A DNA stretch of 64,000 nucleotides from Maea johnstoni (Eukaryota > Annelida > Polychaeta > Spionida > Magelonidae), in NCBI GenBank assembly GCA_963942565.1, contig OZ012690.1, forward strand, positions 39,930,069 through 39,994,068, written 5' to 3'. Shown in pieces: positions 13,981 to 26,166 of this stretch. Numbering within the stretch: the stretch's first letter is position 1; each line of letters opens with the position of its first letter. A program made the position numbers and the translations under genes. The notes beneath the pieces are model-generated. The model was not told where the DNA came from, did no database searches, and saw only the letters and a program-made list of their open reading frames with translations.

Positions 13981-14620
13981 TATAACATGTTTTTACCATG
14001 TTATAACATGTTATTTTGGTAGTGTTTTGACATGTTAAAACATGTTATAACATAAATGGCGGGCAAAAACATGTTTTCACACGTTTTAACATGTTCTTGA
14101 AATAACGTGGTTTTAACATGTTATAACATGTTATTTAAGCAAATATTCCCATGTTTTGCCATGATCCACCGCATTTAGAATAACATGTTTTAACACGTTA
14201 AAACATGTTATTTGCCCGCCATTTACCGTACATGTTATAACATGTTAAAACATGTTCTAAGAAAACATGTTATAACATGTTATAACATGTTATTTGCCCG
14301 CCATTTACCATACATGTTATAACATGTTTAAACATGTCCTTAATTAAACATATTAAAACATGTTATAACATGTTATTTGCCCGCCATTTACCGTACATGT
14401 TATAACATGTTTAAACATGTCCTAAATTAAACATATTAAAACATGTTATAACATGTTATTTGCCCGCCATATACCGTACATGTTTTAACATGTTTAAACA
14501 TGTTCCAATGAAACATGTTACAACATGTTATTTACCTGCCAGTTACTGTACATGTTAACACATGTTATAACAGGTTATGATTAAACATGTTTTAACATGT
14601 TATAACATGTTATTCAACGG
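13970..14620. repeat. CATG-palindrome array 1
   Basis: Dense repetition of dyad-symmetric AACATGTT words, often paired as AACATGTTATAACATGTT, arranged in imperfect units of roughly 70-130 bp separated by ATTTGCCCGCCATTTACCG. Several words are AAACATGTTT, fitting the p53-family half-site consensus RRRCWWGYYY exactly. Whether anything binds is unknown. Confidence 0.85.
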
Positions 14621-14639
14621 CCATTTACTACTATACATG

Positions 14640-16190
14640 ATATAAACAATGGCCTGTAAAAATCTTTAGCGGTAAGGAATGAAATTTACTTCTTATTGGG
14701 CATAGTCAATGATATCCCTAAAGTTATTCTGAACCTGCAGTGACTATTAATGAGACTATGTCATTTGAGTGAAAAGTTGTTAATATTGAAATGATATAGA
14801 ATATGGGTTGACAAAGGACAGTTGGCTATGATATTCTATACCTGATAACACTCAAGAATCTGGAGAAATACATTTGTTATATGATAATGGTGCTGCGAGG
14901 TGTGTTTTGGGATGGGGCTTTTAACTAGCTTGCAATGGTACTGATCACCTTATATATTAACATTCTATTCAGAACAAAATTTTACACATAACATTTGTTC
15001 ATCTGAGAAATATAAACATTGTATAGAGAAATAGGGACACTGTTTCCTCTGAGAAACGGAAACAATGTTTCAAACTTACGAAGTACAATGTAAAGTTTTT
15101 TTCTGCTTCTCTATTGAAATTCCAGCCACATGTCCAAGAACAAGTTTGAACATAGCTAGACAGCCCTTGTTTCGTATTTAGTTTATTTGCAAATTATCCT
15201 CAGAAGAATAAATGATTTCTCAAGAAAAAAATGTCTTACTTAATTTCAGAGTGAGATCTAGGTTTGAGATGTATTTCATCTTTTTTTCTGGGCTAGATTT
15301 TTGGATTAAGTAGGGAAAATTATGTGGATTGAATATGGTGATTCCAGTTAGCTGATATCTTGTGGCTGTAAGTATTAGGGTAGGTATGGTAGATAGATAT
15401 ATTTATCATAATGGTTTGAGCAATTCCAGCCAGCACATCAAAATATAACTGAATAAAAGTGAAATAGTCTAAATTTCTTTAAATCAAGTTAAGTTAAATT
15501 ACATATATGTGTTGAAATACAAATTCATGTAACATTCACTAACCTCAAGATACTTGGGAATGTTAATATCTTGTGCGGTAATTATCCTCTTTTTTCCTTA
15601 ATTGGAAGATTGATCCTCTTCTTTGATAATGTCTATTACAAAGTCATTATTCTTAAGCTAGCAGAAAACAGTTCTATGTTCTCAATTAGCTGAGCTACAG
15701 ATAGCATAGTATGGTTCTGTGCTATGATGCAGATTCTCAGACAGTTCTAGACTTCTAGTGTGTACTGGCAATTTCAGTTTAATATAAGTTCAAATGGGGG
15801 ATTTTTAAAGTCACTTGTCGGATAGGGGTGGAGCATGTAAAGTGCGTCATATTCATTTGTATATTTATAACTAAATCCAGTGTACACTTTTCAGTCTCAC
15901 AGACCATTACTTATTTTACTCAATTCTACATTTTAAATATTATGAAGCACAAGGAATCTGGGTAAAATTATTCCAAAATTGTACAAAACTGCCCTCTTAG
16001 AAAATGGATAAGCCCAGGGCAAATAAGGAATGAGTTGGATACTTTGTTTATTGTTAGCATGTATTTACTTATTGACAATTTTCAAAGCCTTTCTCAAATT
16101 ACAATGTTTCAATAGCGCAACTAAACATGAAAGGCACGAGACATCTTTTGGATTTCACTGGACTTAGAATTAAAAAGTACCACAGGGCCT
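14640..16190. other. Intergenic, no recognised gene
   Basis: AT-rich sequence with stops in all frames at short intervals. No repeat family shared with the rest of the window was noticed. Confidence 0.5.
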
Positions 16191-16404
16191 TTAACCCTTC
16201 CAATACTGTGGCTACTATTGCCCAAAGCACAAGGATGCAAAGATTTTTTAAAACCATCAAAACCTTGTCATGTTGGTACTCATCGGAAAGCTCTTGCTGA
16301 GCACTCTCAGATGAGTACCCATTTGCCAAGGGTTTCAATGGTTTTTCAGGATGTTTGCAAAATTTTGTATTGGCCTATTTAGCCGTCAGCAGCATAAGGG
16401 TTAA
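16191..16404 (+). mobile_element. TTAA-flanked MITE family 2 (piggyBac-like)
   Basis: A 214-bp copy with TTAACCCTTCCAATACTGTG at the left and GTCAGCAGCATAAGGGTTAA at the right. The TTAA target duplication is intact on both sides. Confidence 0.88.
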
Positions 16405-17340
16405 AGAAAAATCTAGCTTTGTCCATCCTCCTTAGATTCTGAGTTATGTTATAAAGCATAAATAAAGCTCAGTTACGAGGACAAAATTAAATTGCACCTT
16501 TTTAAAGTCCCAACATATCCACATTCCTTTGACACAGGACGTGAATCTTTTAGCCTGTCAACCCTGCCCAACTTTTGTGCTATAATGTAACTTCATGCAG
16601 GTAAGGAAAAAATTGGATTTGTGGGGACTAATTTGTCCATGGAATACCAAACTTCTCTGGCAACTGAGACCTCCTACTGACTGTGGATTTTCTTGGATAT
16701 CATTGGATTTCCATTCAGAATGCAATGAGCTGGGAATAATTTTTACAAGGGAATTGTCTTCAAACATGGTGGGGCTAATGGCACCTCCCATCTACTAGTC
16801 CTAGGCTAACCCAAAAGTTTTAAGATAAGAACATCAGGCAGTATTCACCCAAAATGCACTAGCCCAGGGTTTAACCCTGGTGATGCCACATTGCAGGGCG
16901 TCGCAATACCCCTAAACCAGATTACATTTGTTGCAATATATTTGGCCTTGACTGCGTTTGCGTTGTGAGAAGGTTGTAGGCTTTTCCTTTGATATGCGGA
17001 AAAATATTATGTTATTCTGAAATAAAAATATACTACCTGAAACTACTGTTCTTGTTCTTTGTAATAGTGCTTATTTTGTAATTATAACTCATTGATAATA
17101 TTATGTCTGATCACTGTAAACCAAGGAATTGTAGAGAATATGCTGATTTTGATAAGTGATAAATGAAAATCACGAGTTTAAGTCCATTAAAGTCCACTTT
17201 CACCTAAGATTTCTCAAGTTGTACATGAGTATTTTCTCATAAAAATTGCATATTCAGAATCCTTGTCAAAAACTGAGAAATAAAGTTGTAATAAATATTT
17301 TATGCATTTGTTCTATGTTGTCATGAGCCATCCTAAAGAA
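16405..17340. other. Intergenic, no recognised gene
   Basis: Two overlapping short frames on opposite strands near 16558-16798 (77 and 67 residues) occupy slightly GC-richer DNA, but neither has splice sites or a recognisable domain. Nothing else was seen. Confidence 0.45.
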
Positions 17341-17459
17341 AAGGGAATGCAAGAAAGTTGTGTAAGGGGCGAATTCTGAGAGCGCATTAAAAGGAATTCT
17401 AAAACTTCAGTTACCTCAAGTAGATAGCGCTATAAACAAATAAAAATAGAAAATCTGAA

Positions 17460-18097
17460 ATGTTAAACATTGATATTCAATACAATTCGAACCTGCTCAA
17501 TCGACTCATGTTATTTTTATTTCGAAATTTCAATGTTATGAACCACAAATCAACGATTAAACATAAAACGAAAGTGTTGATTTGTCGCCGCCATTTTGTG
17601 ACTTTCAAGTTGCGAACTTTCTGGCGCAACAACCAAGAGATAAAATGTATGGAACAGTCAATACCTACAATAGAAATAGAAATAAAAAGATCTGGCGATT
17701 CCCTACCTTGTTATCTTCATAACCATGTCTTTGTTTTGTGGTATACCATCAGTTATAGCCTTCTTCGAAGGCTTCAAAGATGATGGTCACCACGGCGAAT
17801 CTCAATGTTTATGGCGAATTCGATTTAGAAGCACATTCGCCGCAGACATTGCACCTATTTGATTTTGCATGTCTGTCAAGTAAACAACCTTATAATTATA
17901 ATCCAAATCAATATGTTTCAATAAGCTGCTTCTCAGCTTTCAGAAAATATAAGTTTAATTACGATCCCAGCACTATAAATATTTATTTGGATTGTGTAAA
18001 GTGCTGGGAGGAGACCGCAAAATCGGCAGAAAAAGACCGACTTTCAAAATGGCGGCTCAAAACAAGTGCGAAGGAACTCGCTGTGCACTTGTTCTAA
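17460..18097 (+). CDS. Two adjoining open frames of unknown nature (weak candidate)
   Basis: A 107-codon frame (17460-17783) is followed by a 105-codon frame (17780-18097) whose ATG overlaps the first stop. They lie in a segment richer in CpG than its surroundings, and GCCGCCATTTTG (about 17588) and CAAAATGGCGGC (about 18047) are YY1-like words in opposite orientation. Neither product has a recognisable domain, signal peptide or repeat. Together they could be a promoter-proximal exon region or chance frames. I lean to non-coding. Confidence 0.15.
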
Positions 18098-18154
18098 AAT
18101 GACCGTTTCATGTACTTAACATTTTTTTTCTAAAAATGAACAAGATATTCTTGT

Positions 18155-18210
18155 TCCCTGACATCCATTTGATGCAAATATTAACTTTATTGACTTTAGG
18201 ATGTCAGGGA
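18155..18210. repeat. 12-bp perfect inverted repeat
   Basis: TCCCTGACATCC at 18155-18166 is the exact complement of GGATGTCAGGGA at 18199-18210, with a 32-nt spacer. The words resemble the GGGATGTCA ends of the foldback element at 39470-40425. Confidence 0.8.
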
Positions 18211-18384
18211 TTAACGAATTGCGATCGATAAACAAAACCAGAAGAACTCGATTCAGTACCGCCGTCAGGCGGCAAAGCGCTGTCAACATCGCAAAAGATC
18301 GTTTTCTGTGAGTATTACTTTTGAAATATTACTATTATCAATGTTTTTCTTTGTCAATCTGACAAAGAAAGACATGTGAGAATA

Positions 18385-18543
18385 GGTGAGATATGTATCT
18401 CACCAATTCTGTTTGTTTTATTTGAAAACTCACTCACATTCACATGGTGTGACATTCGTTTGAGTGCACACCAGCAATGGCGGCCATTGACCAGACCAGT
18501 CCGGTCTTGGTTTGTGAGTGCAACTCTCCAAGACCGGACTGGT
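18385..18543. repeat. Pair of palindromes
   Basis: GGTGAGATA...TATCTCACC spans 18385-18404 with a 2-nt centre. ACCAGTCCGGTCTTGG at 18495-18510 is complemented exactly by CCAAGACCGGACTGGT at 18528-18543, with a 17-nt loop. The second is GC-rich and would make a stable 16-bp hairpin. Confidence 0.85.
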
Positions 18544-18669
18544 CCGGTCATGGCACTACCAGGGTTAAGGGCTAGGATGAGTGTCATTGACTAGCCTTGA
18601 TCTAGGTTTTGGTTATTTTTACTAGCTCAGGGCTTAATAATGGGGCTACTATGATTGTTGAGCCCTGCA

Positions 18670-19200
18670 CATTTGTTATAAACACATGTTTAAACATGTT
18701 AAAACATGTTTAAATTCCATCATATTTTACTGCTAAAGAAAAATTATGCATTTCCTCTGTGATTTTTAGTGAGAAATGTCAAAACATGTTTTGATTCCAA
18801 CTTAAACCAGTCAATGGCCTTTTTTTCAATTTCTGGAGTTGAGGGGGAGACATGTTATAACATGTTCCAGAGTCTGGGAATAACACAAACATGTTTTAAC
18901 ATGTTTGACCATGTTCAATTTTTTTTTGATTCAGTCAGTGACCATTTATTCAATAATTGATATTACGGAAAAACGTGTTATAACATGTTTCAGATTTCAG
19001 AACCCTATTGAATTACATGGGAAAACATGGTATAACATGTTTCATAGTCTTGAAAATGAAATAACATGTTTTAACATGTTTTAACATGTTTAACGTTATG
19101 GCTTATAGAACTATCATGTTTTTTCAACTTGGTATTTCATGGTAAAACATGTTCTAACATGGTAAAACATGTTATCCCATGATAACGTGTTTTACATTTC
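18670..19200. repeat. CATG-palindrome array 2
   Basis: Second block of AACATGTT/AAACATGTTT words, looser than the first, with TTTTAACATGTTTTAACATG and TATAACATGTTTCAG phrases. It is followed at 19202-19290 by a block also found left of array 1. Confidence 0.8.
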
Positions 19201-19300
19201 ACAAGGGCTAGAAAGACAAGAACCCTGTTTCTGCCTTCAAACCAGCACTTTACAGCCTAAGAGTCAATGAGTGTGGGAAACACTCAAAAGCCTTTTCACA

Positions 19301-19521
19301 TTCAACCTATTCATGCCCACAGCACCCAAAAAATGACCTGATAATTTTGGTCATAATTCTCTGACAAAACTAAATTTTGAATGTGAAGTCTTCATCAGGA
19401 CACAACAGAAAACTCCCCCTTAACTATTTGGGAATTTATGTTTAGTTCTAATATAAATGATAAAAGTATAATAGGTCCATACAACATTTGTCTAGAATAT
19501 CTCCAGGCATAAATGGGTTAA
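19301..19521 (+). mobile_element. TTAA-type MITE family 1
   Basis: It starts TTCAACCTATTCATGCCCAC and ends CCAGGCATAAATGGGTTAA. The terminal words are inverted (CATTCATGCC / GGCATGAATG in consensus). The left TTAA has mutated and the right one is intact. Non-coding. Confidence 0.72.
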
Positions 19522-19813
19522 TCTTGGAAGAACTTCTAACAAATAAAAGCAATCAAAGCTACCAGCATACAATTCAGCTCGGAACCTGAACACCTGATTT
19601 GCAACATTTTTTCGAAGAAAAAAAATTGATGAAAGCAGGGATGAGTTGCCGCACTGCAAAGATATTAACCTGAAGATCCCACAGACTGATGCATGCATTC
19701 CATGTAGCATGGAATTCTCAAGTGATCTGCTGGTCTCGCGAGTGCAGTAGCTAACATCTTTGATCATGAATGGAATGAATGGGTATTCAGATGGATATAA
19801 AAATACCTGCATT

Positions 19814-19954
<141 letters not shown>

Positions 19955-20154
19955 NNNNNNNNNNNNNNNNNNNNNNNNNNNNNNNNNNNNNNNNNNNNNN
20001 NNNNNNNNNNNNNNNNNNNNNNNNNNNNNNNNNNNNNNNNNNNNNNNNNNNNNNNNNNNNNNNNNNNNNNNNNNNNNNNNNNNNNNNNNNNNNNNNNNNN
20101 NNNNNNNNNNNNNNNNNNNNNNNNNNNNNNNNNNNNNNNNNNNNNNNNNNNNNN
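19955..20154. other. Assembly gap (200 N)
   Basis: Exactly 200 N bases, a round number typical of a placeholder of unknown true length. It starts inside the AG microsatellite, so the true repeat length is not known. Confidence 0.99.
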
Positions 20155-20765
20155 GATCATTATGTAACAATACAAACATACTACACACAGGGCGGGACTG
20201 ATACCTACTAGTTCAAACATCTGTTGTCCCAGCCACCACGTTCTCTAGACATGCCATTGGCAAGAATTAGCACATGTACAGACAGGAAATGACATGTGTT
20301 TCTGAAGTTCTTGCTATCTTTGGTCCATTCATGCCTGCATCCCCTCAAAAAGCCATGGCCATATTTGAAATCTCTCTCTAATGTAGGCTTATTTTGATGG
20401 AGAAATATACATCAACACAAATCAAAGTTGTGGCTCGAAGTTGTCATACCATGAGCTGGGAAATTATGTGTAAAATAGCAGAATATGTGTACAGGATGTA
20501 TAACGCCTTTATTGAAATGTAATAGGCTGACAACCCCCATGGGAATTACTTTCCCACAACGGAAAAGGGCCTTGTGAGGAGTGTAGCCTAACAATTAAAG
20601 TTATCTAGTAACAAACCTTAATACTATATGTTGTACAAGGTGTTGAACCACCTTAATTTTCTTTTCATTTACTTTATTTCTCATTTGTTGTTATGTTGAA
20701 TTTATATTACCTGATATATTCTGTATAATGTATGATTTTGTAGCGTCGAGCAACAGTCAATAAAC
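20155..20765. other. Intergenic, no recognised gene
   Basis: A fragment near 20322-20400 (GGTCCATTCATGCCTGCATC) resembles the left end of MITE family 1. Otherwise no feature is seen. Confidence 0.45.
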
Positions 20766-20769
20766 ATAC

Positions 20770-21080
20770 AATATGGGGACAAAGTAGCTCGGTTGGTTAG
20801 GTGTCGGACTAGTAATCAGAGGGTCGCTGGTTCGATTCCCAGCCACTCCGGGCACTTTGGTCGTTCTTAGGCAAAACAGTTTATTCCATATTGCTTCAGT
20901 CTACCCAGCTGCAAAATGGGTACCTAGCATAAATAAGGCAGTGCTTAGAGTGTGTGCGCTATATGCTGCCAGTTGCTCTGGAATATCCCCCGGGGGATTG
21001 AAATGGTTTCTGTATGTACAGTGCCTGCTAGGGGAGGAAGGTCGTGTGAGCACTTCGGTGGATACAAGACTATAAACCGA
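20770..21080 (+). mobile_element. tRNA-derived SINE (tRNA-Thr-like head)
   Basis: The first about 75 nt fold as a tRNA. TAGCTCGGTTGGTTAGGTG (from about 20784) fits an A box, and GGTTCGATTCC at 20829-20839 is a perfect B box flanked by the stem pair GCTGG/CCAGC. The anticodon loop reads CTAGTAA, placing AGT (Thr) at the anticodon. The acceptor stem pairs poorly and about 230 nt of unrelated body follow, so this is a SINE, not a functional tRNA. The body includes a palindromic CCCCCGGGGG. Confidence 0.82.
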
Positions 21081-21109
21081 ATACCTTTATACAACACATG
21101 TGTGTGCTG

Positions 21110-22300
21110 CAGATGTGAAAGTGTTAACAAACAAATCAATTACCCACTCATGTTATGTATGTTCTGTTTCATAGCTATAATTGAGAATTAGAGGATTAAA
21201 TTCACTAACTACATGTATTTGAAAGAGAGTTGTGAATTGCATTCTGATTTGTGTGTCATTTTTCGAATAATTTCCAAAAAATAACCATATCCTTTTCAAG
21301 CAGTTATGGGGAAAACAAACAAATGCCATGACTTGCACAAGTCTATGTGATTTATATTGGTCATCAGGATGCGTTTGCAACTCTATTACATGAAGAAAAA
21401 CTTTACTCAGTTCATGTAACTAATACCTTTACCTTAAGGGATCCCTGGATCTATATGACCTTGACCTCCAGCATTTTGTAAGTAAACACAATTATGTTTT
21501 AAGTAATATTTGATAGAAAGTTGTTATTTCAGTGTCTCTCAACAATCCCTCATCCAGATTTTCAGACATAACTCCCTTGAAAGAGTCAAATTCAGAGTTA
21601 TCACACCATATACCGTATTGTACCTCAGACGGATGCAAAAAGGCTTACCACGTTCATTTTGCAATGATAACAATCCTATTATCTCTGCTGTCAAGACAAT
21701 AGTCATCCTGCTTTTCACGTAATAAGGGTAAGACAATAGTCTCCCTTAAGAGCATGAGGACAGACATAATACTGAGTGGTGCACAGGGTACAATACTAGA
21801 GTTTTTCTTTCCCAAACCTACATAACGTAAATTCTCCTAAATTTAGGACACTTTTTATTAATTACGATTTCTGTTGATTTATGGCGGCCCATGTTTGCAG
21901 AAAATAGTGATCAAAGCTGAGACACTGAGGCCATTAAGATTCTCTGATATTATCCATTAGCGTGACTGACTGTAGGTAAAATCTGTCAGTTTCATGCCTG
22001 GGTATGGCAAATCCTACCAAAAAACTATCTGAGGGACCTGTGAGTCAACAAGTTCAAACACTTTTCTTGGGATCTCTAATTATCATTAATGATCGATGAA
22101 TTGACAGAAGTAACATGAAATGAGAATAATGACAATGATAGTGACTTGACTTTAAGGGGATTTTGACATTTTGACATTCCCTACATTTTTTTAGATGATG
22201 CACATATTGATAGGTTATTTTCAATAGTATCAAATTACCCAGATGACTTTTTCATTGGAACTCCCTGCATGACTGGGATAAGCAAGGACAGTTTAACTAA
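21110..22300. other. Intergenic, no recognised gene
   Basis: Two overlapping short frames on opposite strands near 21510-21736 have no recognisable content. No repeats shared with the rest of the window were noticed. Confidence 0.45.
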
Positions 22301-22303
22301 TTC

Positions 22304-22356
22304 ACTCACCAAACAGGTAGCTAGTATTCCGGAGTAAAGGTACTGGGTACTTACCT
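22304..22356 (-). other. Juxtaposed splice-site motif (recursive-splice-like), copy 2
   Basis: On the minus strand the tract TTTTTTCCTCTTTTGTAG (AG at 22355-22356) is followed at once by GTAAGTACCC. A GTTTG|GTGAGT donor lies 45 nt on (22304-22309). The pyrimidine tract is good and both donors match consensus. The sequence between the sites resembles copy 1 at 1288-1350, including AATA.TAGCTAC and the GTTTGGTGAGTG end. Confidence 0.4.
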
Positions 22357-22784
22357 ACAAAAGAGGAAAAAACATATTAGTTAATCAACTTTAAAATCTC
22401 TCCATTTACAAACCAGAATATCAAGTTTCTGAACCCAGCGTCTTCAACATTCATCAAATTCATGATAAATGTTCTTGCTCGACCATACAATTATTTGATT
22501 TTAAATGATATCTGATTGATATTATTTATCATCATATCAATAGCAGTGAGGTCTAGTAACAAGAATATGTGTTTTGGGTTAACCTAATCCTATACCTAGG
22601 AAAAGAGTGTTGATACCTTAAAATTTCAAACCTATTTGTCAGATTAATTCTGAGTTCTGACAAATAGATATCTTTTAAAGAGATTAATTAATGTTTGAAT
22701 AAATTCATTACATAGCCATGATTCTTATTCTACAATTCATCCCAATATGGAGAAAAGGTCTTTTTGGGACAAGGTCACCTTAAA

Positions 22785-22960
22785 GGTTCATTGAGAAATT
22801 GTCACCTGGACCTATGGCAATTTTCACCATAGCTAAAATGGAAATTAAGAATGATTTTGCAAAATAATTGTAAGAGGGTTGTTGGTAATGTTCTGAATAA
22901 CATTTCTAAATATTGAATCCTTAACTGTGCTTTTGCTTGCAAAAATCAAGGGGAACTTTG
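22785..22960 (+). mobile_element. Truncated MITE family 1 fragment
   Basis: It holds the internal blocks CACCTGGACCTATG, AATTAAGAATGATTTTGCA and GAGGGTTGTTGGTAATGTTC, as in the copy at 37219-37448, without intact termini. Confidence 0.55.
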
Positions 22961-23100
22961 GCCCTTGATAAAACCTTAAGGCATTCCTAACCTTAAGATG
23001 ATGTTTTATGCAACCAGGTATATAAAGGTATATAAACTTGTGTCCTTGCTAAAGTTAGATTCAACCACTGAACCCCAACAACAAAATAAAGTGTGAATGC

Positions 23101-23113
23101 CCCCCCCCCCCCC
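23101..23113. repeat. Poly-C run
   Basis: An uninterrupted C run of about 13 bases, prone to sequencing length error. Confidence 0.9.
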
Positions 23114-23643
23114 TCTTCCTTACAGTCAACCCCTGAAGTCCAACAACAAAATTAAATGTGAACCCTCCCTCCTTACCCCTTATGGTCAAACCCTGAACTC
23201 ATAGCTTCCACAACCTGGTGGCCAACCTAATTGTGAAACCCCATAAAGAAACCTGGATCCGCCCTGCAGGCCGTTATAACAGTTCATTCCCACTTTGCAG
23301 GTAATAACATTAGTATTCCACCCTGCAGGTCCTGTAGTAAGGGTTTGTCCCCACTTTGCAGGGTATTACAATGATCGACCCTGTCACCTGTGCAAACATT
23401 CATATAACATACCTGGACACATATCAATATTTGTCCCTGTCGGTACATGTCCCGCAAACACAATCTCAGCTAATTTCCTCAGAACATCCATACAACAGTC
23501 TCCTTTTCATTAAGCAGGCCACAAATAACTAACAACATTGGTTGGTTCACATAGCATTGCATCGCAGCAGCCCACAGAAAAAGAGAGAAAAAAAACGTGA
23601 AAAAAAACACCCTCCTCTTTAGACTGTCATGTATGATCAAACC

Positions 23644-23850
23644 TTATCCCTTTAGCTGTTGGTGGCAAATTAGGTCAATACAAGATAATGTGAAAAAAGC
23701 TGAGAAATGACTGAAACCTTGGCAAATGGGTACTCATATGTTAAAACTAAATGAGAGCTTTCAATGAATACCAACATGACAGAATTAAGATGATTTTCAA
23801 AATTGTTCTTGTGCCTTGGACGAAAGTAGCATCAGCATTGAAAGGGTTAA
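23644..23850 (-). mobile_element. TTAA-flanked MITE family 2, reverse orientation
   Basis: Read on the minus strand it begins TTAACCCTTTCAATGCTGATG and ends with AGCTAAAGGGATAA. Internal blocks TTCGTCCAAGGCACAAG and CTGTCATGTTGGTATTCATT match the other copies. The left TTAA (plus coordinates) has become TTAT. Confidence 0.82.
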
Positions 23851-23998
23851 TTTCTTTCAAGCCTATCTGTTACCATCACCATACAACAGAAATACTCCAC
23901 AGAAGAAATCCTAAAGCAATTATTGTGGAAAATGCCTGTGTGGCTCTACAGGCATGAATGGGTTAATCATCTGAACGGCAAAGTCCATGCACTTGGTT

Positions 23999-24229
23999 GA
24001 CCTATGAATGCCTGTATTGATTCATAAAGGACGGACTACTTTGGTGGAATATTTCAACAGAAAGTATATTTTGGATAAAAATTGAAGGAGGAATGTTTAT
24101 CAGATACCAACCAATAAGTTTCCTTCAAATATCTTTTGAAATAATGCTTTATTTACAAGTTATTGTTGAAAGTATCATATATCCAGACAACACTTCAAGG
24201 GGAACTTTCTGAGCATGCATGGGTTAACT
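23999..24229 (+). mobile_element. TTAA-type MITE family 1
   Basis: Starts near TATGAATGCCTGTATTG and ends TGAGCATGCATGGGTTAAC. Central blocks ATTGAAGGAGGAATGTTTATC and AATATCTTTTGAAATAATGC are shared with 26566-26796. Confidence 0.65.
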
Positions 24230-24599
24230 ATACGAACACTCATCAATATCTTTTCTCAACTCAGGAAAAAAAATCCTAAAATCTTTAAAAAAAAAAAATG
24301 TTTGATAGAAATATAGATATTTCAATCAATATTTGACAGTTTTTTGAAACAATTATTTTCAAACCACCAGCAAGAATGAGATAACACTATCATGCTCATA
24401 GTGCCCAGAGCTAGAGAGTCCATAGCTATTTTGTTAATATCTAGCTGATCAAAGTATTTTTTAGAAAATATCTGAAAGAAAAAGTTGACCATCACCAAAT
24501 CCACAATTTTCCTTAGATAATTTTTCTGAAGTTTTCTTTAATTTGAACATCATTTTCAAATATATCATATTTACAAGTTCGATAACTTGGTCAATAAAC

Positions 24600-24661
24600 A
24601 TACAATACAATAGGTCCATATGGCATTTGACAAGGAGACCTCCCGGCATGAATGAGTTTAT
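24600..24661 (+). mobile_element. Right-end fragment of MITE family 1
   Basis: CCTCCCGGCATGAATGAGTTTA is the right terminus of the family, and no matching left end is clear. The preceding 24240-24600 is AT-rich and otherwise featureless. Confidence 0.5.
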
Positions 24662-24825
24662 CAGATCAAAAACAGGAATTGAAAAAATCGATAAATCACA
24701 ACATACCATTGATTATGCGCCATGTTGAACTGGTGTAGCAGTTGTATGTCAGATAAAATACTGTCATGTCCGGGTGAGTACAAAATAACAATACTGCAGG
24801 AATTCAGGAAAAAATAAGGTTTGCT

Positions 24826-25080
24826 TTAACCCATTCATGCTTTAATACCATAAGAAATATGCTGACATTTTTCCTTAAATTTTGTTGCAATCAGCAAGGC
24901 TGTTTAACAATAAAAAGATATGCTGACATTTAGAAAACATAAAAAGTCCTACTAGAAATAAATTCAGTCGGTTGTTTTTGATATTCTGCAAAACTAGAGA
25001 ATTATTTTTTAATGTTATCAATGAAATATTGTCTTTTCCAGAAAAAGTTATGACTTTTAATCTTGACATGAAAGGGTTAT
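24826..25080 (+). mobile_element. TTAA-type MITE family 1
   Basis: Left end TTAACCCATTCATGCTTTAA, right end CTTGACATGAAAGGGTTA. The left TTAA is intact and the right has changed by one base. Confidence 0.7.
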
Positions 25081-25099
25081 TTGTGTGTATGCCACTATC

Positions 25100-25770
25100 A
25101 TTAATCCTGGGCAACCAATAATAGTAATTACAAGGCCCAGGCTGTTGTCAAGGTACTAACAGCAATGAAGGATGCTAATAGTAGTGATAACTAATAAACA
25201 CAAGTCCTAATTCTATAAGACTATAATCTCTAGCATTGGAAAACTTAAATATTCATAAAACACTGATGATTTGGTTACGACACCAAATTTCCCACTGCAT
25301 AACACATAATCATTGATAACATTCTCACATGCCTATAGCATCAAATTCAAACTGGGCAAAAGTTAGAGACCTTGAACGAACTGGTTATTGGGGGCAGGCC
25401 CTTCCTCCCCAATTCCACATGTTCATGGCTTGTGATTGCCGGCATAGCAGCTGATCATACCGCACACTTATTCACGGTTCCGCAGCACTGGGGAGATTCT
25501 TGATGTTTGTTGGTTTTGTCACTTCCTCTCTGAGTAGAGATGTAAGAGGCATTCCATCCTGACCTATTTATGGCTCCGACGACCACATGATGGGTGGTCT
25601 TATGCAACAGGTGCAGGCCTGAGCAAGCAGGGTGTCAGGGTGTTATCTAGGTACCCAAAACCATTTATGCTTGGATGTCTGCTTGAATATTTGGAATTTA
25701 GTATCATTGTCCCTATGTCTACCAGCAGGGAGCCAGGGTATTTTTTCAATACCAGAAAAACACCTGTCAT
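25100..25770. other. Intergenic, no recognised gene
   Basis: Mixed-composition DNA with a slightly GC-richer part at 25370-25640. No coding frame, RNA gene or known repeat was recognised. Confidence 0.45.
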
Positions 25771-25882
25771 TCTCTCTTTGTCTCTCTGTCTGTCTCTCTG
25801 TCTGTCTCTCTGTCTGTCTCTCTGTCTGTCTGTCAGTCTCTCTTTGTCTCTCTGTCTGTCTCTCTGTCTCTGTCTCTGTCTC

Positions 25883-25967
<85 letters not shown>
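25771..25967. repeat. (TCTG)n/(TCTC)n then (TC)n microsatellite
   Basis: About 110 bp of mixed TCTG and TCTC tetramers grade into about 80 bp of pure TC. Long Ser/Leu/Cys frames on + and Arg/Glu frames on - are repeat artefacts. Confidence 0.96.
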
Positions 25968-25969
<2 letters not shown>

Positions 25970-25999
25970 TTCATTTAGGTAGCCTAGGCAGGTGACATT

Positions 26000-26166
26000 T
26001 TTCTGACCAAGCAATTCCCAAAAAATATTTGAAGGAAAAGAATGATCATGTGAAGAACCTATAACTCTCTCATTTGATATTTTGTTAATGTATGCGATTT
26101 CCCAACTTTATCATAGCAAAGTTTTATGGGATCAGTTCCAAGGGAACTCTTGCAATGATTGGGTTA
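26000..26166 (+). mobile_element. Truncated MITE family 1, right part
   Basis: Internal block AAAAATATTTGAAGGAAAAG and right end GCAATGATTGGGTTAA match the family. The left end is missing. Confidence 0.55.

Noticed and set aside
20770-20850. Functional tRNA-Thr gene
   Set aside because: The acceptor stem does not pair, and an unrelated SINE body follows directly.
25600-26014. Arg/Glu-rich and Ser/Leu/Cys-rich frames of 112-124 codons on both strands
   Set aside because: Translations of the TCTG/TC microsatellite in different frames.
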